Of a stretch of DNA of 64,000 nt, positions 47,010-56,063 are shown piece by piece; position 1 is the stretch's first letter, and every line of letters starts with the position of its first letter. Below the pieces are notes generated by a model. The model was not told where the DNA came from. It was given only the letters and a program-made list of their open reading frames with translations, and did not search any database. Position numbers and translations under genes: made by a program. Source of the DNA: Rhodoferax sp. (GTDB lineage Bacteria > Pseudomonadota > Gammaproteobacteria > Burkholderiales > Burkholderiaceae_C); contig NZ_JAQTWL010000013.1 of assembly GCF_028689295.1 (NCBI RefSeq), forward strand, positions 33,790 to 97,789. Reading direction: 5' to 3'.

Positions 47010-47548
47010 TTGAGGGCGCGCATGTGGAGGAACTTCGCCTCGCGGTCAGCGGTGACCTGAGACGACCAGCCCTTCCCTCCCGGTCTCTTGCCACCCATGC
47101 AGTCTTCCCAATAGGCCACGGCGGTCTGGGCTTCCTCCCGCTTGCGAACGAGAAAGGGCAGCAAGATGGTGATCAGACGCAGCGCGTTTTTGCCACTGCA
47201 GATCAGCGTATAGACCTGGCGGCTGTGCTGAGGCAGGCGCTTGACTTTGTAGATGGGCTCGGTGATACCCATCCCGCCCCTGAAGTGTTCGAGCACCTCC
47301 AGATCATTTTGCATGATGCTAAAGCCCAAACGATAGGATAGCTTGCGCGTGGGATCACGGAATCTTTGCTTGCAGATGTAGATGCAACCTTCACCATCGA
47401 CAAACCCGGCAGCCCACGCCAGGGTGAAAGGCGGTTTGGTGAGCACCCCACTGCCTGGGGAGGTTTGGGTTTGGGTCTGGGTCTGGGTCTGGGTTTGGGT
47501 TTGGGCTGTGCCCAGGTTGACTTCCGATGTCATGGTGTCTTGGTTCAT
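47006..47548 (-). CDS. LAGLIDADG-type endonuclease, stand-alone, with N-terminal QT repeat
   Basis: A 180-residue protein with one clear LAGLIDADG motif, LAWAAGFVDGEGCIYI (near residue 45), whose Asp and Glu would bind the metal. The rest (GFSIMQNDLEVLEHF, then GKNALRLITILLPFL) fits the single-motif, homodimeric homing endonuclease fold. It is not inside an intron or intein. It starts four bases inside the end of the HD gene and ends four bases inside the phosphoesterase gene, so it is a built-in operon member. Residues 14-27 are a (Gln-Thr)7 run. ATG 47548 is supported by GGGAGAA. Confidence 0.82.
   Translation of the reverse strand: MNQDTMTSEVNLGTAQTQTQTQTQTQTQTSPGSGVLTKPPFTLAWAAGFVDGEGCIYICKQRFRDPTRKLSYRLGFSIMQNDLEVLEHFRGGMGITEPIYKVKRLPQHSRQVYTLICSGKNALRLITILLPFLVRKREEAQTAVAYWEDCMGGKRPGGKGWSSQVTADREAKFLHMRALK
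47462..47503 (-). repeat. Hexanucleotide repeat (7 units) encoding a Gln-Thr run
   Basis: Seven units of CAAACC/CAGACC on the minus strand, in frame in the LAGLIDADG gene. Each slip adds or removes Gln-Thr without a frameshift, so linker length before the nuclease domain may vary between strains. Confidence 0.85.
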
Positions 47549-48567
47549 TTCTGTTCTCCCGTTGGTGTTGAATCGTCTGAATTTGCTGCAATGGCTGAGT
47601 CGATGTGCCAGGCCTGCTGGATGGCCTGGTGGATGTGTTGCTTGAGGCTTGGCACAATTCCCGGCGGCGACAGCCATTCGGTCCAGTCACAGGGACCCAG
47701 CAGCTGGTGCACGGCCACAAACAGATCCGGCTCAAACCTGGCCACGGCATCCAGGGCCAGGTCAAGCAAGCCTGCGGTGCCGGGATGTGGCGCCAGGCCA
47801 AGGTGGCACCGCATCCGGTCAGCTTCATACCGTTCATCAGTGAGCTTGCCCAGATCGAACAGCAGGCACACCAGGGCCATCAGGCCGCGTTCTTTGGTCC
47901 CGATCTGTTGCAGCTGGAGCACCCGCTCGGCGGCTTCGATGCTGCAGTCGAACAAGCCACCCGGGTAGGTGTGGTGATCCGTGGCCGCAATGCGCAGGAA
48001 GAAACCCTGCTGGATCCGGGTATCAGCCATCACGGCCATGAAGATGGCTTGCTGCCCAGGCGCAAGTTGCGAGAGCAGCCGATAAAGCCGGCGCATGTGA
48101 GCGAAGCGGTGAAAGGGTACCGTCGGGGTCCAGGCCGTTGGATTGGGTTGACGCGGATGGATGAGGCTGCTACTGAGCAGCAGCGTGCTGATCCCCGAAG
48201 GGTCAGAACTTCCCCTGCGCAGCATCAGCTTGGCCCTGACCCAATGGCCGTTTTGAAGATCGAGCGGCAAGCTGTCCCGGTTAGCCCGCAATGGCACATC
48301 GCCGATGGACAGACACAGGGTGCAGTGAATGCGCCCGGCCCATGTCAGGGTCCAGTCCTCGATGCGGCCGATGACGGTGATGACCGTGTGCCGGGGAAAC
48401 AGCACATTCGGATCAATGGTCAAGGTGTTGGCGAACGGCGTCGCCTGAGATGCGGCTGTGCGAGAGGCGTCTGTGCTGGCAACACGGCCTGCCGGGTGGG
48501 CTTGCCTCCAGGAACCTCGGTTGGGGTACTCGACACCAAGGGAGGAGAAGTAGTTTTGCTTGTTCAT
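47545..48567 (-). CDS. HD-domain protein with OB-like N-terminal region (TraI/YhaM-like), probably degenerate
   Basis: A 340-residue protein. The N half (FPRHTVITVIGRIEDWTLTW and following) looks like an OB-type beta barrel. The C half has DHHTYPGGLFDCSIEAAERV (near residue 195) and LMALVCLLFDLGKL (near residue 225). These match the HHxYxGGLxxH and LLHDxGK motifs of HD proteins such as the YhaM exonuclease and the HD part of conjugative TraI-like proteins. Here the second His is Cys and the HD pair is FD, so the metal site is incomplete. ATG 48567 has an AGAAAG site. It opens the four-gene operon about 120 bases after the integrase stop. Confidence 0.7.
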   Translation of the reverse strand: MNKQNYFSSLGVEYPNRGSWRQAHPAGRVASTDASRTAASQATPFANTLTIDPNVLFPRHTVITVIGRIEDWTLTWAGRIHCTLCLSIGDVPLRANRDSLPLDLQNGHWVRAKLMLRRGSSDPSGISTLLLSSSLIHPRQPNPTAWTPTVPFHRFAHMRRLYRLLSQLAPGQQAIFMAVMADTRIQQGFFLRIAATDHHTYPGGLFDCSIEAAERVLQLQQIGTKERGLMALVCLLFDLGKLTDERYEADRMRCHLGLAPHPGTAGLLDLALDAVARFEPDLFVAVHQLLGPCDWTEWLSPPGIVPSLKQHIHQAIQQAWHIDSAIAANSDDSTPTGEQK

Positions 48568-48687
48568 GAGATGCTTTCTTAATGGTTGATTCAGACAAAT
48601 CCGGTTTTTAGGCAAAGTCTTTCCCCTGACCCGGTGTCTGTGAACAGACAACAGGCTGGAAGAATTGAATGGCGGTGGGTCGGCGGG

Positions 48688-50217
48688 CTAGTTCAGCGGC
48701 TTGGCGGCTTGCGCGCGCTGCCACGATTCCGCGATGTCTTGCCAGGACAGGGGCGGTGGCGACGCTGGCGGGGGCTGTGTCGCAATGGGGGCAGGAATCG
48801 CGATCAGTGTCGGCATCGGTACAGGTGCCGGAATCAGTGTCGGCATCGCTGCCGGTACAGGGACCAGCGGCTGATCCTGTGTTGCCATATCCTGACCGTC
48901 AAGCACTGGAGCCACTGCGGCTTTGCGCTTCACACCCCGTGGTTTCGGAATGGCTTGTTGTGCCACCTCCTGGGCCGGGACATAGATCGTCACATGGGAG
49001 TCCGGCTCCTTTTGTTCAACCAAAGGTCCCTGGGACATGTGGCTGGCCAGCAGGCGTTCCATGGCCGAACCGTCCTGGCGGGTCAGGTTGGGCACGTAAC
49101 GGCTGTAAACCCGAAACAGCATCTCGGTGCTGGTGTGGCCGAGTTGGCGGGCAATCCATTCGGGTGCTTCGCCCGAGGCCAGCCAGAGTGTGGCTGCGGT
49201 ATGGCGCATCTGATAAGGACGACGCTTGTCCAGGCCAAGGTGGCGCAAGAGCGGGTACCAGACCCGGTCCGAGAAGTTCTTGTTGTCCAGTGGCTGCCCG
49301 GCCAGGTTGCAAAAGACGTACTCGGATGTCTTGCCTGTGACTTCGAACTGGCGCTTCAATGCATCGAAGACGGGCTGGCTCATCTGGATGTCGCGCTGGC
49401 TGCCGTCGGTCTTGGTGTATTCGTCTTCACCCAGGACAAAGGTTTCCCTAACCCGGATGATGCGCAGGTCCCAATCGATGTATTTCCATTTGAGGCCATG
49501 GACTTCACCAGTGCGCATGGCGGTCAGGAAGCGGGTTGTCATGTAGTCCCTGTAATCAGGCCGGACCGTGGCCACGATGCGCTGAACGTCGACCAGGCTG
49601 AAGGGGTTCACATCGGTCTTGCGTACGCGCAGCTTTTTGATGCTCAGCGCGGGTGAAGTAAACTGGAACTGGTCGGCGGCTTCGGTGAGAATTTGACGCA
49701 ACAGACCAATGATTTCATTGATCCGTTTGGATGAAAGCCCAACTTGATTTCCGCGACCTTTAACTTTGGCGAGTGTGGCGCGGAATTCAAGAATGTCAGA
49801 TTTGCTGATACTGCCGACCGCCTTGTTTCCGAATTCCGGGACGAGGCGACCGTTCAGGGTGGACAGCAGCGAGCGAATGTGGCTGCGACGCCATTCGATG
49901 CTGTGGTCGTCTACCCATTTGCTGGAGAATTCGCTGAACAGGGGGCCAAGGTCTACCGCTTCGGCTGCAGGTGCCGCCAGTACAACTGGAGCGACCACCA
50001 AATCAAACCTTGCAGCAAGCGCGCTTTCAGGGAAATAGTCACTGTAGTGGAATGACCCGTCTTGTTGTGCCTTCTTGATCTTATCGATCAACATCTGCAC
50101 CCGTTTGCGATTGAGTTGCGAATCAGGCAAAGCCGTCTGTTCTCTGCAGCGAACCCCACAATAAGTGAAGTCGATGACAAGTTTGCCGGTTTCTTTTCTG
50201 ACAGTTACTTTAGCCAT
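48688..50217 (-). CDS. Site-specific tyrosine recombinase (integrase)
   Basis: A 509-residue phage/ICE-type integrase. The N-terminal Arm-type domain opens MAKVTVRKETGKLVIDFTYC and continues to about residue 80. A SAM-like core-binding domain (WVDDHSIEWRRSHIRSLLST) is followed by the catalytic domain: Arg in TAMRTGEVHGL, Lys in EYTKTDG, HxxR in YQMRHTAATLW, His in LGHTS, and Tyr in VYSRYVPN. The last 100 residues are a Pro/Ala-rich, low-complexity tail ending SWQRAQAAKPLN, unusual for the family. ATG 50217 begins the conserved Arm domain. It overlaps the excisionase-like gene by eight bases. It should integrate and excise this cassette; I could not identify att sites. Confidence 0.93.
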   Translation of the reverse strand: MAKVTVRKETGKLVIDFTYCGVRCREQTALPDSQLNRKRVQMLIDKIKKAQQDGSFHYSDYFPESALAARFDLVVAPVVLAAPAAEAVDLGPLFSEFSSKWVDDHSIEWRRSHIRSLLSTLNGRLVPEFGNKAVGSISKSDILEFRATLAKVKGRGNQVGLSSKRINEIIGLLRQILTEAADQFQFTSPALSIKKLRVRKTDVNPFSLVDVQRIVATVRPDYRDYMTTRFLTAMRTGEVHGLKWKYIDWDLRIIRVRETFVLGEDEYTKTDGSQRDIQMSQPVFDALKRQFEVTGKTSEYVFCNLAGQPLDNKNFSDRVWYPLLRHLGLDKRRPYQMRHTAATLWLASGEAPEWIARQLGHTSTEMLFRVYSRYVPNLTRQDGSAMERLLASHMSQGPLVEQKEPDSHVTIYVPAQEVAQQAIPKPRGVKRKAAVAPVLDGQDMATQDQPLVPVPAAMPTLIPAPVPMPTLIAIPAPIATQPPPASPPPLSWQDIAESWQRAQAAKPLN

Positions 50218-50458
50218 GGAGAACTGCTCCGCTGGCCATGGGAATTGCATTCATTCCACGAGGTTCGTGAGTCGAAGCGTTTTTCATGTCTCGTTCAATT
50301 GCCTCCCACACAAACAAGATTTTCCGACCACCAAACGGCCGAAAGTAATGCACGCCCTCCAACAGGACACTGTCTTTAAGACGTTCACGAATAGTGCGCA
50401 CGTCGTACTTCAACTTTAAGGAGAGTTCGTCCGTAGTGAGGTAGGTCTGAGTAAGCAT
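50210..50458 (-). CDS. Excisionase-like winged-helix protein
   Basis: An 82-residue protein starting MLTQTYLTTDELSLKLKYDV. The middle (TTDELSLKLKYDVRTIRERL, then GVHYFRPFGGRKILFVWEAI) has the wHTH pattern of AlpA/Xis-like DNA-binding proteins, including the F-G-G-R-K wing. AAAGGA precedes the ATG. It overlaps the integrase start, the usual xis-int arrangement, so it is probably the recombination directionality factor. Confidence 0.8.
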   Translation of the reverse strand: MLTQTYLTTDELSLKLKYDVRTIRERLKDSVLLEGVHYFRPFGGRKILFVWEAIERDMKNASTHEPRGMNAIPMASGAVLHG

Positions 50459-50586
50459 GATTTGATCCTTTACAATCTTTGTTAAAGTGATTAAAATAAT
50501 TATCACTTGACATCAATATATCGCATGAACGATCTCTTGTCAAGTCATTTGACACATTTATTTATCATTCAATTGTTTTATGCATC

Positions 50587-50817
50587 ATGATTAGGTTCAA
50601 ACTGGGCGAAATGATCGAAAAGAAGCAGTTCTTGGAAGGACGGCGCGTAACGATCAATGAGATCGCCACTGCGACCGGTCTCAATAGAATGACTCTTTCG
50701 AAGATCCTGAATCAAAAAGGATATGGCACCGGGACCGACACCATGGACAGGCTATGCGGTTATTTCACTTGCAGAATCGAAGACCTGATGGAACACGTTT
50801 CCGACGGCGCGAGCTGA
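50587..50817 (+). CDS. Small XRE/Cro-type transcriptional regulator
   Basis: A 76-residue single helix-turn-helix protein (RVTINEIATATGLNRMTLSK, then ILNQKGYGTGTDTMDRLCGY) of the compact Cro/C1 type that ends with a short ExLMEHV segment. It is divergent from the xis-int genes across a 128-base AT-rich region that must hold both promoters. It probably represses excision and integrase expression, like a small phage repressor. This is inferred from position. Confidence 0.85.
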   Translation: MIRFKLGEMIEKKQFLEGRRVTINEIATATGLNRMTLSKILNQKGYGTGTDTMDRLCGYFTCRIEDLMEHVSDGAS

Positions 50818-51432
50818 GCATCAAGTGCTACGCTGGATTTGCAGTGCTTTGCTTGAGGCCAGGATTGGGCAAATCGCATCGCAGTTAGTTACCGTTCCCG
50901 ACGCTCTGTAAACGGACGTCGACGCCGTCGTGTAAGGTAACCGGCTATTCCTGACCGGCAGCTATCTGGCAGTCCAACACATTGCATGTCAGAAGCCGGT
51001 CGTGAGCTTCGCGTTAGTGCCATAGCCGAACTTCGGTTTATCGAAATGCCAGCCCGATACCGGCCGTTGAACCCATCAAGTGATGTTCGCCGAATTGACG
51101 GTGGAGTTCCAAAAAGCAGCCTTTCATTTCACGTCAACTGAATCATATTGTCGACTTTGGCGGCTGAAAAGTCTGGGACAGAGTTGCAGCGGGAGCGGCA
51201 TTACAGAAGTTCAAATTGACAGCTCGGAACCAGTCATTGGTGCCAGTGGCCTGGATGATTGAAAATGGCTATTAATTCAAGCTAAGGTGAACCCTTTATC
51301 GGTCAGGACCTGCCATATGGCCTAGCTGCTCCGCACGACCCAAAAAATTGGTATCTTAGAGTTTTGTTAAATCATCGCCCACAGCAGGCTGCATGCTGAA
51401 ACGAGTTTCCTCTGCATCACTTGAAAAGCACC
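50818..51432. other. Non-coding stretch between the integrase cassette and Wadjet
   Basis: About 600 bases with no convincing gene. One short plus-strand frame (51080-51262) lacks a ribosome site and known motifs. No tRNA 3' end or obvious direct repeat that could serve as an attachment site was seen by eye. Confidence 0.4.
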
Positions 51433-52614
51433 TCACCGTCGATCCAGCGCTTCTTGCTCTGCGACAAATCCCGCCTCAAGCACGGATCGCCCTAAATTGG
51501 GCCAGCCAGCTGCGCAAGCGAAGTGGTGAATGCGCTCCAGGGTCCGAGTAGACGCCTTGACCCGCATCTCAGCTGGCACATCGTCCGGTGACATCGCGTA
51601 GGGCTGGAGCTTATGGCCCGTCGCCTCGCAAACCGCGGCGATTGTGGAGGCGATCCGGAACCCTCCTTCATCGACGTCACCCCAATGAAACATAGGCGTG
51701 CCCGACGGTAGGCTCTTCAACAAACGCATGTACATGGCACGCCAAGCCGGTGAGGGCATGCCGGCGGTGTAGATCAGAAGCACTTCATCGCTTTGGCGCC
51801 TCTTAGCCTCGCTGTGGAACGTCGTCTTGTTCTCGATGGTGATGACTTCAATGACCCTGCTTGCCACCCCCTTAATGGTCGAAGCTGGTAGTCCCAGGTA
51901 GGGCGCGTCAATCAATCCGCTGGTGCGGTCGCGCGCGATGTGTACGAGGCCGGCCAACAGCACGGGATGCTCCTCCCGGAACAATCCCAACTCTTGCCAC
52001 ACCTGCGCCGCAGCTCTTGGGCTCTCCTCGATGCTTCCACTCAGCAAGATGTCGAGCTGGGCGGTGAGCGCTTCAATTCGCTTGCTGTCGAGAAACAGTC
52101 GCGCGCTGAATTCACGCACAGGGGCAGCAACCGTGTCTTGGCTGCGCGCAGCGCACGCCCGAATGGTCTTGGCTGCGTCGATCCAGGCGCCAGCGTCCTG
52201 CGGGCCCAGGCCGCGCACCTTGGCCATACCGGTCCAGCGCCCAATTACCTCCAAGATCACTGGGAAGTCAGCCTTCAATGGCTCCAACAGGGCAGCAGTC
52301 TGGGTCAACTGGTCCGCATAAGTGCTGCGCCCCAGAAACCGGGCCAGCGCCTGCACATCTACCAGGTCAATACGCTCAAAAAGTCCATCATTCGGATTCA
52401 GCTTGTCCCGCAGCAAAGTTACGGCACCTGCGTCGCGAGCGGCCAGAAACGTCTCATCGCATTCCTGCTTTTGTTGCCAGCTTCTGAGGTCGCTGTAGGG
52501 CTTCAAGTGCGTGGCTGTCAGTGCTGGTGCGCGCGCACGTGCGCCAGCAACGTGCTTGTTGCCGGCCTCGAGCAGTTTGACCAGCAATTCCCTGGCGATG
52601 GCGCCGGCGCTCAT
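51433..52614 (-). CDS. jetD: Wadjet system nuclease subunit JetD
   Basis: A 393-residue protein. The N half is helical, an arm or winged-helix region; the C half is a Toprim nuclease (DUF2220 type) with the metal-binding Glu in VITIENKTTFH (residue 261) and the Asp pair in FHWGDVDEGGFRI (312-318). In Wadjet, JetD cleaves closed circular DNA after the JetABC motor has extruded it; known family behaviour. I chose ATG 52614, which overlaps the jetC stop (ATGA); the longer open frame upstream is out of register with that coupling. All key catalytic residues are present, so the nuclease should work. Confidence 0.9.
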   Translation of the reverse strand: MSAGAIARELLVKLLEAGNKHVAGARARAPALTATHLKPYSDLRSWQQKQECDETFLAARDAGAVTLLRDKLNPNDGLFERIDLVDVQALARFLGRSTYADQLTQTAALLEPLKADFPVILEVIGRWTGMAKVRGLGPQDAGAWIDAAKTIRACAARSQDTVAAPVREFSARLFLDSKRIEALTAQLDILLSGSIEESPRAAAQVWQELGLFREEHPVLLAGLVHIARDRTSGLIDAPYLGLPASTIKGVASRVIEVITIENKTTFHSEAKRRQSDEVLLIYTAGMPSPAWRAMYMRLLKSLPSGTPMFHWGDVDEGGFRIASTIAAVCEATGHKLQPYAMSPDDVPAEMRVKASTRTLERIHHFACAAGWPNLGRSVLEAGFVAEQEALDRR

Positions 52615-55600
52615 GGTGCGGGGGCAGCTACAGGGCGTGGAATGGGCTCCTGGCGAACTGCCAGCAGCTCCGCCTCCAGCAACTCGGGGTGGTACTCCCA
52701 CATGTCCTCGCGGAACTGCTCCCGCATCGCCTCGCTAACGCGGCGCTCTTCCACTTGAATCACGTGTTGGGTTTCGTCCTTCATGATCTCGAAGTACCGG
52801 TGCAAGAAGGCGGTCAGCGTCGGCAGGTTCTCTCCCGGGCTGGCCAGCAGCACCTGCAGTCCGAGTTTTTCGAGGTAGCGCATGGTAGCCACGATGTTGG
52901 GCGTGTCCATTTTGTCGAAGGCTTCGTCCAGCAGGATGAGCCGCAGTCCGTCCTGGTTGTTCTCATCCATGCGGTAGGCCGAGGACAGGGCTGCGCCAGC
53001 AATCACGTACAGGGGGGCACGATGCTCACCACCGGAACCGGGACCAATCCGTTTGCTCAGATGTCCAATGGTCTTGGTGACACCAGTGACTGGGTCGTCG
53101 GTCTCAATCTCGATGTCGAACTCAAAGAACTCCCGGTAGTCATCCAGCGGGCTCTTGACCGCGGCATTGCCCGTGGTGGTTTTCTCGCGCAGCAGCTCCG
53201 CGAACTGGGCAGGGATTTCCCCGGGCTCTCCAAACAGCCCGCCGTCGGCGCCAAAGTCGGCAATGTTCTCAATGAACTTCTTTAGCGGCATCAGGTCTGG
53301 ACGGACCTTGGCCTGAAACTGATACCGCTCCCCATTCGTGAAGGCGGGGGAGGCCTTGAGCGCATCGTTCAAGCGCTTGAAGGTGGTGGTCTGGTACTTG
53401 AGGTTGGCGTGCAGGGCCAGCGCCACGTCCTGCCGGAAGGTGTTCTGCGACGCAAGGTAGGCATCTTGGGCTTGATCCTTGTACTGGGGCAGCTCCGTGT
53501 TCTGCAGCCTGGTGACTTGCTGTTCCATCCAGGCCTTGGCCTTGCGCCAGTCGGACGTCACTTCATCGCTGACTGCTTCGCGGTGGTCGGTCAGGAAGGT
53601 CCCCAGCAGCGTCTGCGCCGGGCCTAGGTGGCGCACCATGGCAGAGCTGCAGCGCTTGGACTGGGATTCGCAGTGGTCCGCCATGGCCTGGTAGTTGTCG
53701 CCGAATTGCTCCAACAGCGAGTCCCAGCGATCGGACGCATAGCCCGAGTCATAGTCGGCATGGCCACGGCAGGTTTCGTGCACCGTCCGCTTGCCCTGGA
53801 GCTCCAGCAGCTTGGCCGTGCATTCTTTGGTCAATCTTTCCAGATCAGCCTGAGCCCGAATAACGGCATCACGGGCATTTCTGGCATCAGCTTCAAGCCC
53901 TGGTTTGCGTTCCTGCATCGCCAGGAGCTTGGCGCAAAGCGCTTGGTATTCGGCGCTGGTGCTGCCTGAGATTCGCCGAATTGCGAGTTCCTTTTCGGTG
54001 AGCGCTTCACCCAGTTGGGCCGCGAAGCTAAGTAAAAGGCGTATGGATTCCGGCGACGACAAACTCTGTACCGCTTGGCGAATGCGGGTGATGGACTGTT
54101 CGCGTTTCATCAACTCGGCAATTTTTCCAATCAGGGTACGGGACTCAGCCCTAAGACCGTCAACCTGACCTTTGGCACCGGCGCCGATCTGCAAGTCCGC
54201 CTCAGGCACCAGCCGCAGCCGTTCGAAATCCCCGGGCCCCACCAGCATGCCGTCCAGGGTCAGCGTCCGTTCGCCCCGCAGGGCCTCCTGGGCGGTATTG
54301 GCACGCTTGAGGTTGCCCAGCTTGCCACGCAGATAGGCCACAGCCACCTGGTTGCTGCCCTGTATCAGGCTGGCCACCGTGTCGGCGGCCGGTTGGCCAT
54401 ATCCAGGTCGCGCTCTGTCCGAGCGCACGATCTTGACGCCATAGATGGTGCGCTGACCTTTCAACGACTGATAGATGTCAAAGGCTTTTTCCTCTTCCTC
54501 GGAGTCCCGTAAAAGGATGGCTTCCACGTTTTTGGCCAAATAGGCTTCGATCGCTGGCTGCCATTTGGGATCGGTCACCTTCACCAGATCGCAGACGGGG
54601 GTAGGGTGCAATCCGTGGTCCGCGAACTCATGCATCAGCCGGGCCGTCGGTTCGCTGACCTGCGCGCGGTTGGTGTTGGCTCGCTCCATGCCCAGGCCGA
54701 TCGTCGAGAGCCGTTCTTTGGCGATACGGATATCCTCCTTCACGAGGTCGTATTGCTTACCGAGTGGCTTAGCTGCTGACTGCAGCGTGTCCCCCAGACC
54801 CCGGATGATCTGCCCCAGCACATCCTGGTCGACACGGTTTTGCTCCCACGAGAACTCACCAAGCTGCTGCGCGGCAAGTGCAAGTTCCGGCTGCCACTGG
54901 GCCAACAGTTCGTTGGTACTGGCGTCTTGGAGCAGGTGCCGGATGTTGCGCAGCTCCTGTTTCAACTCTTCTTCCCGGCGGGTGGTTTTTTCTTGCGCCT
55001 GCGCCAGGGCTTGTTGGGCGCCCGCATTCTCGGCATGGTCCGCATGGGCGCTCTGCAGGCCGGTCAGTTGACCCACTTCGAGAGTCCAGTCCGCCAGCGC
55101 TATATCGGCGGTCGTGCTCCCTTTGGTGCATTCCCCAACCACCCCCTCCTGATCAAACTTCTCGGCCGTTAGCATTTCGTGGGCTGCATTGCTCAGCTCG
55201 TACGCCGCGGAGGCCTGCAACCCGGTCCACGTGGCGGATTTTCGAGCCTCGGCCAGGGCGGCGTCAAAGTTCTTGCTCACCTCCAGGCCCTGCTTGATTT
55301 TTTGCTCGACCCCCTCGACCAAGAGGTTGATCCGCTTGAAGGTCTCCACCAGCTGCTTGAACCTGGCAATGTTGGTGGGCCGGTCCTCCAGGACATCCTG
55401 GCGCACGATCTGGTCCACCGACTTGGAGAAGCTCATGCGCAGCGCAAAGCGAAACGCGCGCGCAAACGCGTCGTAGGACGCTGGGCCCGCCTTGCCGCGC
55501 AGCATGAATAGCACCTGCTTGACGTAGCTGGCGCCATCGTCGAACAGCGGATCCTCGCCAGTGACCTTGGATTGCTCCAGCAACCGATGCCGGAAGCTGC

Positions 55601-56063
55601 TCCAGGGCAGCGGCATGGTTGCACCGTCCACCGTCTGCAGGTGCTCGGACATGGACAGCTCCACGCCGCGGATGACGTAGCGACCCAGCACCTTCTCCGC
55701 CTCATTGTTCAGAGAAGCCTCAATGCACACCCCCATGGAGACCGGCTCATTGGTATCGGTGTCCCGCCAGACCAGCGTGACGTAGGTGGTGGCCTGCGGC
55801 CGTGCGCATTGTTCGATGGTGTCGCCGTACTGACCAAGGCAGTACGACCGCAAAGTGCGGCTCTGGTGCGACTTGGCGTCGGCCTGTGCATTAAAGTGCA
55901 TCAGATTCTTGTTAGCGCCCAAAATGGCGACCTGTACGGCATCGAGCACCGAACTCTTGCCGCTGCCGTTGCGGCCGAACAGACCGGTGATCTCTTCCAG
56001 GCGGATTTCTTGTTGCTCATACAACAGGAACTGCACCAGTTTGACGCTCTCAAGCCGCTTCAT
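52611..56063 (-). CDS. jetC: Wadjet SMC-like ATPase JetC
   Basis: A 1150-residue SMC/MukB-like motor. Walker A GRNGSGKSSVLDAVQ lies at residues 30-44, long coiled-coil arms occupy about 230-480 and 640-900, and a hinge region is near residues 490-620 (HGLHPTPVCDLVKVTDPKW). The C-terminal head has signature-like GPGSGGEHRAPLYVIAGAAL and Walker B GLRLILLDEAFDKMD. It dimerises and extrudes plasmid loops using ATP. The start overlaps the jetB end by 14 bases. The protein ends with a short Pro/Ala tail (RQEPIPRPVAAPAP). Confidence 0.93.
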   Translation of the reverse strand: MKRLESVKLVQFLLYEQQEIRLEEITGLFGRNGSGKSSVLDAVQVAILGANKNLMHFNAQADAKSHQSRTLRSYCLGQYGDTIEQCARPQATTYVTLVWRDTDTNEPVSMGVCIEASLNNEAEKVLGRYVIRGVELSMSEHLQTVDGATMPLPWSSFRHRLLEQSKVTGEDPLFDDGASYVKQVLFMLRGKAGPASYDAFARAFRFALRMSFSKSVDQIVRQDVLEDRPTNIARFKQLVETFKRINLLVEGVEQKIKQGLEVSKNFDAALAEARKSATWTGLQASAAYELSNAAHEMLTAEKFDQEGVVGECTKGSTTADIALADWTLEVGQLTGLQSAHADHAENAGAQQALAQAQEKTTRREEELKQELRNIRHLLQDASTNELLAQWQPELALAAQQLGEFSWEQNRVDQDVLGQIIRGLGDTLQSAAKPLGKQYDLVKEDIRIAKERLSTIGLGMERANTNRAQVSEPTARLMHEFADHGLHPTPVCDLVKVTDPKWQPAIEAYLAKNVEAILLRDSEEEEKAFDIYQSLKGQRTIYGVKIVRSDRARPGYGQPAADTVASLIQGSNQVAVAYLRGKLGNLKRANTAQEALRGERTLTLDGMLVGPGDFERLRLVPEADLQIGAGAKGQVDGLRAESRTLIGKIAELMKREQSITRIRQAVQSLSSPESIRLLLSFAAQLGEALTEKELAIRRISGSTSAEYQALCAKLLAMQERKPGLEADARNARDAVIRAQADLERLTKECTAKLLELQGKRTVHETCRGHADYDSGYASDRWDSLLEQFGDNYQAMADHCESQSKRCSSAMVRHLGPAQTLLGTFLTDHREAVSDEVTSDWRKAKAWMEQQVTRLQNTELPQYKDQAQDAYLASQNTFRQDVALALHANLKYQTTTFKRLNDALKASPAFTNGERYQFQAKVRPDLMPLKKFIENIADFGADGGLFGEPGEIPAQFAELLREKTTTGNAAVKSPLDDYREFFEFDIEIETDDPVTGVTKTIGHLSKRIGPGSGGEHRAPLYVIAGAALSSAYRMDENNQDGLRLILLDEAFDKMDTPNIVATMRYLEKLGLQVLLASPGENLPTLTAFLHRYFEIMKDETQHVIQVEERRVSEAMREQFREDMWEYHPELLEAELLAVRQEPIPRPVAAPAP

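Noticed and set aside
50458..51432. A tRNA-type attachment site beside the integrase
   Set aside because: No cloverleaf or tRNA 3' end sequence could be recognised in the region.
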